Source of the DNA: Tessaracoccus aquimaris
GTDB lineage: Bacteria; Actinomycetota; Actinomycetes; Propionibacteriales; Propionibacteriaceae
Length of the DNA: 64,000 bases
Direction: 5' to 3'
NCBI RefSeq assembly: GCF_001997345.1
Contig: NZ_CP019606.1
Location: forward strand, 1,674,001 to 1,738,000
In this document: positions 47,343 to 56,655 of the stretch, in pieces
How the letters are laid out: each line of letters opens with the position of its first letter
Numbering within the stretch: position 1 is the stretch's first letter
Program-made: the position numbers and the translations under genes
Notes under the pieces: generated by a model
What the model was told of the DNA's origin: nothing
What the model saw: the letters and a program-made list of their open reading frames with translations, nothing else
Database searches by the model: none

Positions 47343-47452
47343 TGTGGCGACCTGGCGTTGAGCAGCATTGACAACTCGTCCGGGTGTGGAGCGTTCAACC
47401 GTGGCATCCACGGGAACCAACACCGAATGCTGCTCAACGCCAGAGTCTCCAC
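47343..47452. repeat. Nested palindromic element of about 110 bp
   Basis: CTGGCGTTGAGCAGCATT (47352-47369) and its exact reverse complement (47426-47443) flank a 56-bp centre. The arms extend outward imperfectly as CTGTGG. A second hairpin, CCGTGG-CAT-CCACGG, lies at the centre. It fills the gap between the VOC and sunset-domain genes. The structure could be a miniature inverted-repeat or REP-like element, or a folded RNA leader. No ORF or U-tract lies inside it. Confidence 0.7.
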
Positions 47453-47589
47453 AGACCCTCCACCAGCGCCCACGGACGGGGTTCACCCGCCTGGGCGCAC
47501 CCTCTTGTGTCGGATCGGCCTTGATGGAACCCGACAACCCGGTAGCGTTGGAGATGCTCGATCACGAGCCACAACAACGGGAGGAACTT

Positions 47590-48516
47590 GTGAAGAAGTC
47601 ACAAGAGATGAAGAAGGCCGCCGCGGAGACCGCCACCGCCGCCGCCGAGTACTCAACAACCGCGCTGAAGGACGGCCTGGACAAGGCCCAGGAACTGTTG
47701 GCGGAGGCCCAGAAGCAGGCCGGCCCCATCATCCGCGACGCCAAGGTCCGCACCGCCGACTTCGCATCGCGCACGCTCGATGATCTCGAGCCCCACATCA
47801 AGGACGCCCTCGACAGGGTCGCCCCCGCCGTGGATGCCGCCCGCGACAAGGTGACCGACGACCTGCTGCCCAAGCTGCAGGACGCGCTCCATCATGCCGC
47901 GGAGCACCCTGCGGTCGCGGAGGCCACCAAGCGGGGCACCGCCGCCGTGCAGGCCCTCAAGGGCGAGGTCGCGCCGGTTACCAAGAAGAAGAGCAAGTTC
48001 AAGAAGGTCGCCAAGTTCCTCGCCATCGGTGCTGTCATCGCGGGCGCGGTCGCGGCGGTGCGTCACTTCCTGGCGCCCAAGGACGACGGCTGGACGGCTC
48101 ACGAGCCATCGAAGGCGTACGTGAACAACAATGACACCTTCTCCAACGCGGCCAAGTTCGCCTCCGACATGGATGCGGCGGCCGACGACGAGGTCGTGGT
48201 CTCTGCTGAAGAGGTCGAGGTCCAGGACGACATGACCTCCGAGGGCGCCCCGGCTCCCCACGCGACGTTCGTCACCGAGAAGGACGCGCACGCCCAGGCC
48301 AAGGCGGAGGCAGAGGAGGCGACCCAGGAGGGTGGCTACGGCGAGGGCTCCTACGTCGGCTCCGAGCCGCCGGAGGGCTTCAGCATCAAGGGCAACGAGC
48401 GCTCCAAGAAGTTCCACGTGCCTGGCACCGGTGGCTACGAGCGCACCATCGCCGAGGTGTGGTTCAACTCTGAGGAGGCCGCCGAGGCGGCTGGGTTCAC
48501 GAAGGCCCAGCGCTAA
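47590..48516 (+). CDS. Sunset-domain protein with coiled coil and membrane helix
   Basis: The 308-residue protein has an Ala/Lys/Asp-rich helical region of about 120 residues (LKDGLDKAQELLAEAQKQAG) resembling apolipoprotein-type coils. A basic stretch (KKKSKFKKVAKF) and a single membrane helix (LAIGAVIAGAVAAVRHFL) follow, then an acidic region and the C-terminal 'sunset' domain (GNERSKKFHVPGTGGYERT, IAEVWFNSEEAAEAAGF). The domain is common in actinobacteria and uncharacterised. GTG 47590 is chosen for its GGGAGG site; ATG 47524 adds 22 residues. Confidence 0.85.
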   Translation: MKKSQEMKKAAAETATAAAEYSTTALKDGLDKAQELLAEAQKQAGPIIRDAKVRTADFASRTLDDLEPHIKDALDRVAPAVDAARDKVTDDLLPKLQDALHHAAEHPAVAEATKRGTAAVQALKGEVAPVTKKKSKFKKVAKFLAIGAVIAGAVAAVRHFLAPKDDGWTAHEPSKAYVNNNDTFSNAAKFASDMDAAADDEVVVSAEEVEVQDDMTSEGAPAPHATFVTEKDAHAQAKAEAEEATQEGGYGEGSYVGSEPPEGFSIKGNERSKKFHVPGTGGYERTIAEVWFNSEEAAEAAGFTKAQR

Positions 48517-48541
48517 GGCGCACGACTCAGACAAACCCGAT

Positions 48542-48565
48542 GGGGGCGGCCGACCGGCCGCCCCC
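48542..48565. terminator. Terminator between the sunset and AlkZ-like genes
   Basis: GGGGGCGGCCG (48542-48552) pairs with CGGCCGCCCCC (48555-48565) over a 2-base loop, between two convergent genes. One extra C follows the stem. Confidence 0.7.
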
Positions 48566-48578
48566 CATTCGCGTCCCG

Positions 48579-49778
48579 CTACAGTGCGCGCCCGAAGTCC
48601 TCGGCCCAGGTTCCGGGGCCGGTGACGGCGACCTCGCGGAGTCCCTGCCACGCGGCCGCCTCGTGGAGCAGCGGCGCGACCCGCGCCGCCAACTCGGCGC
48701 GCCTCGACTCCTGGCCCGGCTCGATGTGGGCGTGCTGCACGCGCAGCACGGCCGCCCCACGGTCGCTCTTGAGGTCGACGCGACCGACGATCTGGTCGTC
48801 GACAAGCACGGGAAGCACGTAGTAGCCGTGCTCGCGCTTCTCCTTTGGCGTGTAGATCGAGATCCGGTAGTGGAAGCCGAACAGGCGCTCCGCCCGTGGC
48901 CGGAACCAGACGAGCGGGTCGAACGGGGACAGCAGCGCCGCCGCCTCGACGGCCCGCGGCACGCGCGTGCCGGCCGCGAGGTAGGCAGGGCGGTCCCACC
49001 CGTCGACGACGACCTCCTCCAACTCGCCCGCCGCGACGAGCGCCTCAACCGCCGGCCTCGCCGTCGACGGCTTGAACCGCGGATAGTCGGCGAGATCCTC
49101 CAGCGTCGCCACCCCATACGCGACGCTGGCCCTGCGCACCAGCTCGAGGATCGCCTCGTCGCGCCCGACCGCCTCCCGGGCCGGTTCGGGCAGCACTTCG
49201 GAGGCCAACGCAAGCCGGCGCTCGAAGCGCTGCCTGCCCACCACGACCAACTCGCCGGTGCGGAACAGCCAGTTGGCCGCCCAGTGCACCTCATTCTTGT
49301 TCCACCACCCGCCGCCCAGCGACACGTTCTGCGGGTGTTCCAGGTCGCGCACCCGCAGCGGGCCCCGCTCCCCGAACTCTTGGCGGACCTCGTCGACCAG
49401 GGCCGCATTCTCGCTGCCCCATTCCCGGAAGCTGGCGCGCATCGAGGCCTCGCGGTGCCAGGCCCACAGCGGCCAGTCGCTGACCGGGAGCACGGTGGCC
49501 TCGTGCGCGAGGTACTCGGTGTAGTCGCCCAGCCCCCGACCCACGTCGTGGTGCAGCAGCGCGTCCAACTGCCCCCGGTCGTAGGGGCCGAGGCGCGCGA
49601 GCAGCGGGAGGTAGTGGCTGCGCTCGAACACGTTGACCGAATCCACCTGGAGGACGCCGAGGCGGGCGATCGTGCGGCGCAGCGCGGCGGGGCCGATCTT
49701 GGCGGGGCGCGTCGCCGCGAGTCCCTGGGCGGAGACCGCCACCCGTCGTGCTGCTTCCGGGCTAAGTCGTCGTGGCAT
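48579..49778 (-). CDS. AlkZ/YcaQ-like winged-helix DNA glycosylase
   Basis: This 399-residue protein has the HTH_42 fold of the YcaQ/AlkZ family: the catalytic QxD motif in LGVLQVDSVNVFERSHYLPL, PFDPLVWFRPRAERLFGFHY and AWQGLREVAVTG. AlkZ-type enzymes unhook interstrand crosslinks or N-alkyl bases. The start is ATG 49778; a 35-residue in-frame extension upstream overlaps the divergent promoter and has no ribosome site. It is convergent with the sunset-domain gene. Confidence 0.88.
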   Translation of the reverse strand: MPRRLSPEAARRVAVSAQGLAATRPAKIGPAALRRTIARLGVLQVDSVNVFERSHYLPLLARLGPYDRGQLDALLHHDVGRGLGDYTEYLAHEATVLPVSDWPLWAWHREASMRASFREWGSENAALVDEVRQEFGERGPLRVRDLEHPQNVSLGGGWWNKNEVHWAANWLFRTGELVVVGRQRFERRLALASEVLPEPAREAVGRDEAILELVRRASVAYGVATLEDLADYPRFKPSTARPAVEALVAAGELEEVVVDGWDRPAYLAAGTRVPRAVEAAALLSPFDPLVWFRPRAERLFGFHYRISIYTPKEKREHGYYVLPVLVDDQIVGRVDLKSDRGAAVLRVQHAHIEPGQESRRAELAARVAPLLHEAAAWQGLREVAVTGPGTWAEDFGRAL

Positions 49779-49858
49779 GGGCCAACAATAGGGGCCGCTT
49801 GTCCACAGTTGCCGCACGACCGGCCCGACGCTACCGGGGCAGGCCTTAGCCTCGGTGC

Positions 49859-50493
49859 ATGGTGGAACTGGTGGCCGCGGCACTCGCCCTCGCGGCCGTG
49901 GCGACCTGGGTGCTTGCCGTCCCCCGCGTCGTCATCGCCGACGACGAGGCGCCCGACTTCCGCGCCCTCGTGACACCGGCCAGCGCCGCCGTGGTGGGGG
50001 TGTCTGCCTTCGCGCTTGCGCAGGTGCTGTGGCTGGCCCCCTCGGGACCTGGTGGCTGTGGGTGCCCTACCTGGCGTTCGGCGTGCCGCTGGTGGCCGTC
50101 GACCTGCGCACCACGTTCCTGCCGACCGCGCTGTGGCGGCTGTGCCTTGTCGCCATGCTGGTCGGGCTGGTTCCCGTCGCGCTGACAAGTCCGCCGCTCG
50201 CCCTGGGCGTCGGGCTCGGGGCCGCCGCGCTCGGCGCGTTCTTCTACCTGGCTTGGCGGCTCGGCCGCGGGATGGGCTTCGGTGACGTCCGGCTCGCTGT
50301 GCTGGTCGGCGCGGTCGCGGGGACCTCCGGGGTCATGGGGGTCGCGTCGGCGGCGCTGCTCGGCACCGCGCTCGGGGCGGTGCAGGCCTTGGTCCGGGTG
50401 GCGCTGCGGCGCGGCACCGGGGCCTTCGCGTACGGCCCAGCGCTGTACGCGGGGCCGTTCGCGGCTCAACTGGTGGCGGCTACCGCTGGGTAG
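49859..50493 (+). CDS. A24 prepilin peptidase (one frameshift)
   Basis: This membrane aspartyl peptidase cleaves type IV prepilin-like leader peptides. Both catalytic Asp motifs are present: VAVDLRTTFLP and GRGMGFGDVRLAVLVG. The first 58 residues (MVELVAAALALAAVATWVLA onward) and the rest are in different frames. One more base in the CCCCC or GGG run at 50037-50046 joins them as WLAPSGTWWLWVPYLAFGVP, giving 211 residues. It lacks the N-terminal methyltransferase domain of long PilD proteins. The stop overlaps trpD by 14 bp, convergently. Confidence 0.85.
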
Positions 50494-51516
50494 CGGCGAC
50501 CCAGTTCTCGAGCGTCCGCGCCGCCCGACCGGAGTCGATGGCCTCCTCAGCGTCGCGCAGCGGCTCACGCAACTGCTCGACGAGGTCGCGCACGGTCGAG
50601 ATGCCGCGGTAGGCGAGCAACGCGGCGGCGGCGTTCAGCACGACGATGTCGCGCACGGCGCCCGGCCGCCCCGCGACCAGGTCCCGGACGACCTGCGCGT
50701 TGTGCGCTGCCTCGCCACCGGTCAGGTCGTGGAAGGCGGCGGGCTGCAGCCCCAGGTCGGTGGGATCGAGCACGGTGCGGTGCACCCGCCCCTCGGCGAT
50801 CATCCACACGTCCGACGAGGACGTGGTGGTCAACTCGTCGAGACCGTCGTAGCCGCGGAACACCATTCCCTTGTGCCGCGTTCGGCGAGCACCCGCGCGA
50901 TCACCGGCGCGATGTCGTCGTTGGCGACGCCGAGCGCCATGGCGCGCGGCCGGGCGGGGTTGGCCAGCGGGCCGAGGAAGTTGAAGGTCGTCTGGATGCC
51001 GAGTTGCTTGCGCACCCCGGCGACCGTCTTCATGGTCGGGTGGTACATCTGCGCGAACAGGAACACCACGCCGATCTCGTCGAGGATGGCGGCCTGTTTG
51101 TCGGGGCTCACGTCAAGCTTGATGCCGAGCGACTCGAGGGTGTCAGCGGTCCCCGCCATGGACGAGGCGGCCCGCGCGCCGTGCTTGACGACCTTCGCGC
51201 CTGCGGCCGCGGCGATGATGGCGGCCATCGTGGAGACGTTGACGGTGTTGGCGCGGTCTCCCCCGGTGCCGACGATGTCGACGGCGTCAGGGTCGAGCGT
51301 GATGGGGGTCGCCTTTGCGAGCATCGCGTCGGCAAGCCCGGAGATCTCGTCCTCGGTCTCACCCTTGGCCCGCAGCGCGGTCAGCATCGCGGCGATCTGC
51401 ACCTCGGACGCCCTGCCCGAGAGGATCTCGGTCAGTGCCCACTGCGCCGCGCTCGCCTCGAGCCCCTCGCGGCGGATCAGCCCCGTCAGAATGTCAGGCC
51501 ATGAGTAGCCCGACAT
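50480..51516 (-). CDS. trpD: Anthranilate phosphoribosyltransferase TrpD (one frameshift)
   Basis: TrpD transfers phosphoribose to anthranilate in tryptophan synthesis. The PRPP loop is DIVGTGGDRANTVNVSTMAA, the anthranilate site is KHGARAASSMAGTADTLESLG and NFLGPLANPARP is present. The last 128 residues are in another frame. One extra base in the CCC run at 50868-50870 (plus strand) yields RGTRGMVFRGYDGLDELTTT, and a 345-residue enzyme. ATG 51516 overlaps the receiver-like gene stop (TGATG). Placement next to ctaE matches mycobacterial Rv2192c. Confidence 0.92.
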
Positions 51517-51923
51517 CACACGGCCTGCGACAGGCGCTGTCGGATCAGGTTCGCGGCCTGCTGCGGCATGGTGACCGGGTCGATCGGGAACGGTGCGATG
51601 GCCTCGGCGCGCGACCAGGAGGCCAGCCACGCGTCCGCCTCGCGCGTGACGAGCAGCATCACGGGAGCACAGTCGGTGTACTCCTCCTTGACCTGGTACG
51701 CCAACCCGAAGCCACCGGAGGGCTGCGCGTTGCCGTCGAAGATCATCAGCGCATAGTCGGTGCCCGCGTCGAGGGTGCGAAGCAGCGCCCCCTGCGTTGC
51801 GACCTCGAAGACCTCGATCTCCGGCAGGTCGGACGCGACACGGCGCCCGAGGGTGAGCCGGACGGCCTCGCGGACGGTCCGGTCATCGGAGAACACGAGG
51901 ACCTTGACGGGGGCCTGAGTCAT
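51516..51923 (-). CDS. Stand-alone receiver-like protein lacking the usual lysine
   Basis: The 135-residue protein has a CheY-type fold with acidic pair Asp13-Asp14 (VFSDDRTV), phospho-acceptor Asp63 (LMIFDGNAQP) and switch Thr93 (LLVTREAD). The usual Lys in the beta-5 loop is absent (AIAPFPIDP), so classical phospho-switching is doubtful. There is no output domain. It is translationally coupled to trpD, an arrangement I recall from other actinobacteria. Its role is unknown. Confidence 0.75.
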   Translation of the reverse strand: MTQAPVKVLVFSDDRTVREAVRLTLGRRVASDLPEIEVFEVATQGALLRTLDAGTDYALMIFDGNAQPSGGFGLAYQVKEEYTDCAPVMLLVTREADAWLASWSRAEAIAPFPIDPVTMPQQAANLIRQRLSQAV

Positions 51924-52111
51924 CTTCTGTCAATCCTTTGCGTTGTCGCTGTCGACCGTGGGCCGAGTGCCTGCATGTGTCATGGTAGCCGTGTCATGCC
52001 CGAGAGGCGCATAGCGTCTTCCGGCCGGGCACGAGATGAGGGGCCGCCGGCGAGGCGGCGGCGCGCCCGGCCTGCCGCGCATTATCGCACCCGCCACCAG
52101 CAGTTTTAGAG

Positions 52112-52121
52112 GGGGTACCCC
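52112..52121. promoter_or_regulatory. GGGGTACCCC palindrome upstream of ctaE
   Basis: The perfect 10-bp palindrome sits 53 bp before the ctaE start, next to the T-rich stretch CAGTTTTAGA. It lies in a 250-bp gap shared with the divergent receiver-like gene. It could be an operator, but no known regulator fits. Confidence 0.35.
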
Positions 52122-52173
52122 AAAGTTTCGTGGCTGGCGTGACCATCCGCGCTTTTGCCGCAATAATGAGGCC

Positions 52174-52878
52174 GTGGCCACGAATCATGAGACTCTCACT
52201 GCACCGGCGGAGCTGCCAAGCGGCGCGCTCCACAAGGTTCCCTCCGCGCGTCTGAACAAGCCCGCGGGACGCCCCGACACGCTCTCCGTCGGCGTCATCG
52301 TGTGGTTGGCGAGCGAGCTGATGTTCTTCGGGGCGGTGTTCGCCGCCTACTTCTGGACGCGCAGCATCACCAACGATGCCGCGGCGGCGGCCGGGACGCC
52401 GAGCATGTGGGCCACCAACAGCGCTCACCTCGACGTCACGTTCGCCAGCATCAACACGGCCATCCTGGTGCTGAGCTCCGTGACCTGCCAGCTCGCGGCC
52501 AACGCCGCGGAGGCCCGCCGCGTCTCCGGCTCGTGGTTCAACCCGCTGAAGTGGGGCCTGCGCGAGGGCTTCATCGTGACGATCATCCTCGGCTCGATCT
52601 TCGTTTCCGGCCAGGTGTGGGAGTACTTCACGCTCTTCAACGAGGGCTTCACGATCCAGACCAACCAGTACTGGTCGCTGTTCTTCCTCGCGACCGGCTT
52701 CCACGGCCTGCACGTGCTCGGTGGCGTCGTCGCCATGTGGTACGTCCTGGCCCGCTCGCTGATGACGAAGACTCACACGCATGAGCAGACGGTGAGCGCC
52801 CACGTGGTCTCCTACTACTGGCACTTCGTCGACGTCATCTGGATTCTCCTGTTCGGCGTCCTGTACTTCCTCCGCTAA
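52174..52878 (+). CDS. ctaE: Cytochrome c oxidase subunit III
   Basis: The 234-residue, five-helix subunit of the aa3 oxidase contains WLASELMFFGAVFAAYFWTR, FASINTAILVLSSVTCQLAA, WEYFTLFNEGFTIQTNQYWS, FFLATGFHGLHVLGGVVAMW and SYYWHFVDVIWILLFGVLYF. Subunit III stabilises the oxygen-reducing core. The start is GTG 52174 just after GAGG; no closer in-frame start exists. It leads the ctaE-qcrCAB operon, as in other actinobacteria, where bc1 and aa3 form a supercomplex. Confidence 0.95.
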   Translation: MATNHETLTAPAELPSGALHKVPSARLNKPAGRPDTLSVGVIVWLASELMFFGAVFAAYFWTRSITNDAAAAAGTPSMWATNSAHLDVTFASINTAILVLSSVTCQLAANAAEARRVSGSWFNPLKWGLREGFIVTIILGSIFVSGQVWEYFTLFNEGFTIQTNQYWSLFFLATGFHGLHVLGGVVAMWYVLARSLMTKTHTHEQTVSAHVVSYYWHFVDVIWILLFGVLYFLR

Positions 52879-52901
52879 CCCTCGACCGGGAGATCATCAC
52901 C

Positions 52902-53702
52902 GTGAAATTCCTCACAAAGTTCAGGCGTCACTCGGTAGCGCGGCCAGCGCTGCTGATCCTGGCGCTCGTGGTCATCGGGCTCGGGTATGCGGGAGTGAAC
53001 CCGCAGCGTTCCTCCGCTGAGACCGAGATGACTCAGCAGATCGAAGAAGGCAAGGCGCTGTTCGACCTCACCTGCTCCTCCTGCCACGGCCTCGGGGCCG
53101 AGGGCACCTCCCAGGGCCCGACCCTGATCGGCGTGGGCGCGGCCTCCGTCGACTTCCAGATGGGCACCGGGCGGATGCCCGCGGCCCGCGCCGAGGCGCA
53201 ACTGCCCGCCCGCCAGGTCAACTACTCGCAGGAGCAGATCGACGCCGTCGCCGCCTTCGTGGCCTCCCTCGGCCCCGGCCCGGAGACACCCAAGGAGTCG
53301 GAGTACACGCCGGAAGGGCTGAGCGAGGAAGAGATCGCCCGAGGCGGCAACCTGTTCCGCGCGAACTGCTCCGCCTGCCACGGCATCGTCGGCGGCGGCG
53401 GCGCGATGCCGAACGGTGAATACGCGCCCTCCCTGGTCGACACCTCCTCCAAGCACATCTACGAGGCCATGCGTACCGGCCCGCAGCAGATGCCGACCTT
53501 CTCCAAGGAGGTCATGCCGGATGAGAGCGTCCGCGAGATCATCGGCTACCTGGACGCCGCCCACGAGCAGCCCAACTACGGCGGGCTGACGATGGGCGAA
53601 GCCGGGCCCGTCTCCGAGGGTTTCTGGGTCTTCGTCATCGGCATCGGCGGCCTCGCCATCGTCGCCACCTGGATCGCTAAGAAGGGGGCACGCGCCCGAT
53701 GA
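52902..53702 (+). CDS. qcrC: Diheme cytochrome c subunit QcrC of the bc1 complex
   Basis: This 266-residue membrane cytochrome c has an N-terminal helix (PALLILALVVIGLGYAGV), two heme c sites CSSCH (58-62) and CSACH (156-160), and a C-terminal anchor (GFWVFVIGIGGLAIVATWIA). It carries electrons from QcrA directly to the oxidase, replacing soluble cytochrome c. The start is GTG 52902 and its stop overlaps qcrA by ATGA. Confidence 0.96.
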   Translation: MKFLTKFRRHSVARPALLILALVVIGLGYAGVNPQRSSAETEMTQQIEEGKALFDLTCSSCHGLGAEGTSQGPTLIGVGAASVDFQMGTGRMPAARAEAQLPARQVNYSQEQIDAVAAFVASLGPGPETPKESEYTPEGLSEEEIARGGNLFRANCSACHGIVGGGGAMPNGEYAPSLVDTSSKHIYEAMRTGPQQMPTFSKEVMPDESVREIIGYLDAAHEQPNYGGLTMGEAGPVSEGFWVFVIGIGGLAIVATWIAKKGARAR

Positions 53703-54763
53703 GCCACGACAACCTGCCTGTGCGGGACCCCGAACTGGGCCACGTGGTGGCCAACCCCGGGCTCGAGGAGCACGTCGAGCGATTCACCGACGTCGACAAG
53801 GGTGCGGGCAACCGCGCCTACGGCTCCATCTTGTTGATGCTCGGCCTGGTGCCGGTGCTCGCCGTGATCTTCGTGGTCATCTACTTCGCGGTGCCCCGCG
53901 ACGCCTACATCGACTTCGGCTGGCTGAAGGCCAGCGCGATGAACGTCGGCCTCGGCCTCACCGGCGGCATGGCCGTCATCCTGATCGGCGTGGCCGTCAT
54001 CCAGTGGGCCCGCGTGCTGATGGGCGACCACGAGATGGTCGAGATGCGCCACACGGCCGCCTCCTCCGCTGAGGACCGTGAGGTCGTTGCGCAGGAGTTC
54101 GCCGACGGTGTCGAGCAGGCCGCCGTCAAGCGCCGCCCGCTGCTCCTCGGCGCCCTCGGCGGCGCGCTCGGCATCAGCCTTGTGCCCGCAGTGGTGCTGC
54201 TCGCGGACATGGGCCCGTGGCCCACGAAGCAGAAGCGCAAGGAGACCATCGAGACGACGATCTGGGCCTCCGAGATCCGCCTCGTCAACGACGTCAACTG
54301 GCTCCCGCTTCGCCCCGAGATGATCGAGGTCGGCCAGTTGGTCAACGCCCAGCCCGAGAACCTCAACGACCTGCACGGCACCGAGTACATGATCGAGAAG
54401 GCGAAGTCCCCGCTCGTGGTGGTCCGGATGGATCCCGACTCCATCAAGATCCCCGAGTCCCGCAAGGACTGGCAGGTCTCCGGCATCCTCGCCTACTCCA
54501 AGATCTGCACCCACGTCGGCTGCCCGATCTCGCTGTGGGAGCGTCAGACGCACCACCTGCTGTGCCCATGCCACCAGTCGACATTCGACCTGGGTGACAG
54601 CGGCGTCGTCGTGTTCGGCCCAGCGGCCCGTGCGCTTCCCCAGTTGCCGATCAAGGTCAACGAAGAGGGCTTCCTGGTCGCTCAGAGCGACTTCACCCTC
54701 CCCGTCGGCCCGAGCTTCTTCGAGCGCGACTCGCGCCACGACTTCGTGAAAGGTGACAACTGA
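53699..54763 (+). CDS. qcrA: Rieske iron-sulfur subunit QcrA
   Basis: The 354-residue Rieske protein has the three-helix N-terminus characteristic of actinobacteria (LLMLGLVPVLAVIFVVIYFA and two more). The 2Fe-2S ligands lie in CTHVGC (270-275) and CPCH (289-292). It takes electrons from menaquinol at the Qo site. It overlaps qcrC by 4 bp and its stop overlaps qcrB (TGATG). Confidence 0.96.
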   Translation: MSHDNLPVRDPELGHVVANPGLEEHVERFTDVDKGAGNRAYGSILLMLGLVPVLAVIFVVIYFAVPRDAYIDFGWLKASAMNVGLGLTGGMAVILIGVAVIQWARVLMGDHEMVEMRHTAASSAEDREVVAQEFADGVEQAAVKRRPLLLGALGGALGISLVPAVVLLADMGPWPTKQKRKETIETTIWASEIRLVNDVNWLPLRPEMIEVGQLVNAQPENLNDLHGTEYMIEKAKSPLVVVRMDPDSIKIPESRKDWQVSGILAYSKICTHVGCPISLWERQTHHLLCPCHQSTFDLGDSGVVVFGPAARALPQLPIKVNEEGFLVAQSDFTLPVGPSFFERDSRHDFVKGDN

Positions 54764-56490
54764 TGGCTAAGCCCACCAGAGTCGTTGAAACCTCGCCCGA
54801 GGTCGAACCGCGCGAGGCGGAGGCCGCCAAGCCGGTGCCCGCCGCGGGTGTCCTGGGCTGGGCGGACGACCGCCTCGGCCTCGCCAAGATCGGCCGGTTC
54901 GGGCTGCGCAAGATCTTCCCCGACCACTGGTCCTTCCTGCTCGGCGAGATCGCGCTGTACTCGTTCATCGTGCTCCTGCTGACCGGCATCTTCCTCACCA
55001 TCTGGTTCAAGCCGTCGATGGCTGAGATCGAGTACGACGGCTCCTACCAGTTGCTCAAGGGCCTGCCTGTCTCGGAGGCCTTCGCCTCGACGCTGCACAT
55101 CAGCTTCGACGTCCGCGGCGGCCTGCTGGTGCGCCAGATCCACCACTGGGCGGCGCTGCTGTTCGTGGCGGCCGCGTTCGTGCACATGCTGCGCGTGTTC
55201 TTCACCGGCGCGTTCCGCAAGCCCCGCGAGGTGAACTGGCTGATCGGCGTCGGCCTGATGTCGATGTCGCTGATCGCCGGCTTCGCTGGCTACTCGCTCC
55301 CCGACGATCTGCTCTCGGGCACCGGCCTCCGCTTCGTCGACGGCCTGATCCGCTCGATCCCGATCATCGGCACCTGGGCCGAGTTCTTCGTCTTCGGTGG
55401 CGAGTACCCCGGCTCGATCCTGATCCCCCGCCTCTACATGGTGCACATCCTGCTGGTGCCCGGCCTGCTGCTCGGCCTGGTCGCAGCGCACCTGGCTCTG
55501 GTGGTCTACTACAAGCACACGCAGTACCCCGGCCCCGGCCGCACCGAGAACAACGTGGTCGGCTACCCGCTGTTCCCCGTGTACATGGCGAAGGCCGGCG
55601 GCTTCTTCTTCATGGTGTTCGGCCTGCTCGTGCTGATGGGCGGCCTGTTCCAGATCAACCCAGTGTGGACCTACGGCCCGTACGACCCGGCGAAGGTCAC
55701 CGCGGGCTCGCAGCCCGACTGGTACATGGGCTGGGTCGAGGGCGCGATCCGCATCATGCCGAACTGGGAGTGGCATTGGGGCTCGACGACCTGGTCGTGG
55801 GCCATCTTCCTTCCCGGCGTCGGCCTGATGGGCCTGCTGTTCGGCCTGCTCGGCGCCTGGCCGTTCATCGAGGCCTGGCTGACGGGTGACAAGCGCGAGC
55901 ATCACCTGCTCGACCGTCCCCGCAACGCGCCGACGCGCACCGCGTTCGGCGTCGCCGGCATCACGTGCTACGCCATGTTCTGGCTCGCGGGCGGCAACGA
56001 CATCATCGCCACCCGGTTCCATCTGAGCCTCAACGCGATCACGATCTTCATGCGGGTCGCGATCTTCGTGGCGCCGGTGATCGCGTTCATGATCACCAAG
56101 CGGATCTGCCTGAGCCTGCAGCGCGTCGACCGCGAGCGTGCGCTGCACGGCTCCGAGGACGGCGTGATCGTGCGCTCCGCGGAGGGCGGCTACTCCGAGG
56201 ATCACGTGCCGCTGTCGGAGGACGAGCAGTTCACGCTCACGCAGCACCTGCAGCACACACCGCTGGAGATCTCTCCCGAGACCGACGCCGCGGGCGTCGC
56301 GAGCAAGCAGAAGGTCAGCAAGTTCCGCGCCGCGGCCTCGCGCTGGTTCCTTGGCAGGGAGGTGCCGAAGCCCTCCGTCGCCGAGATCGAGGAGGCCAAG
56401 CACCACGGCCACCACGAGTCCGAGCACGAGGAACTCCCCGAGGGCTTCGAGGATCGCGAACTGACCGACGACAAGGCATCGACGCACTGA
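54763..56490 (+). CDS. qcrB: Cytochrome b subunit QcrB
   Basis: The 575-residue quinol-oxidising subunit has eight helices with the paired heme b histidines (for example QIHHWAALLFVAAAFVHMLR), the Qo-site PDW-type loop SQPDWYMGWVEG, and a long, charged cytoplasmic C-terminal tail (about residues 440-575). QcrB is the target of Q203-type drugs in mycobacteria. It ends the operon and a terminator follows. Confidence 0.96.
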   Translation: MAKPTRVVETSPEVEPREAEAAKPVPAAGVLGWADDRLGLAKIGRFGLRKIFPDHWSFLLGEIALYSFIVLLLTGIFLTIWFKPSMAEIEYDGSYQLLKGLPVSEAFASTLHISFDVRGGLLVRQIHHWAALLFVAAAFVHMLRVFFTGAFRKPREVNWLIGVGLMSMSLIAGFAGYSLPDDLLSGTGLRFVDGLIRSIPIIGTWAEFFVFGGEYPGSILIPRLYMVHILLVPGLLLGLVAAHLALVVYYKHTQYPGPGRTENNVVGYPLFPVYMAKAGGFFFMVFGLLVLMGGLFQINPVWTYGPYDPAKVTAGSQPDWYMGWVEGAIRIMPNWEWHWGSTTWSWAIFLPGVGLMGLLFGLLGAWPFIEAWLTGDKREHHLLDRPRNAPTRTAFGVAGITCYAMFWLAGGNDIIATRFHLSLNAITIFMRVAIFVAPVIAFMITKRICLSLQRVDRERALHGSEDGVIVRSAEGGYSEDHVPLSEDEQFTLTQHLQHTPLEISPETDAAGVASKQKVSKFRAAASRWFLGREVPKPSVAEIEEAKHHGHHESEHEELPEGFEDRELTDDKASTH

Positions 56491-56504
56491 CGTCACACGC
56501 CACG

Positions 56505-56536
56505 CAAGGGACCCGGCCTTCTGGCCGGGTCCCTTG
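56505..56536 (+). terminator. Terminator of the ctaE-qcrCAB operon
   Basis: CAAGGGACCCGGCC (56505-56518) pairs perfectly with GGCCGGGTCCCTTG (56523-56536) around a TTCT loop, 14 bp after the qcrB stop. It is followed by TCTGTGG, with only a weak U-tract. Confidence 0.85.
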
Positions 56537-56655
56537 TCTGTGGTGGTCCATCCACCGGGGCGACCTGGGCATCTTCTGCTGAGAATGCCGGGCCTGTGCC
56601 CTCCCGGTGCCATAGGTTGTCCTCAGATCCCCAGGCCGACCAAAGGACCACATCC

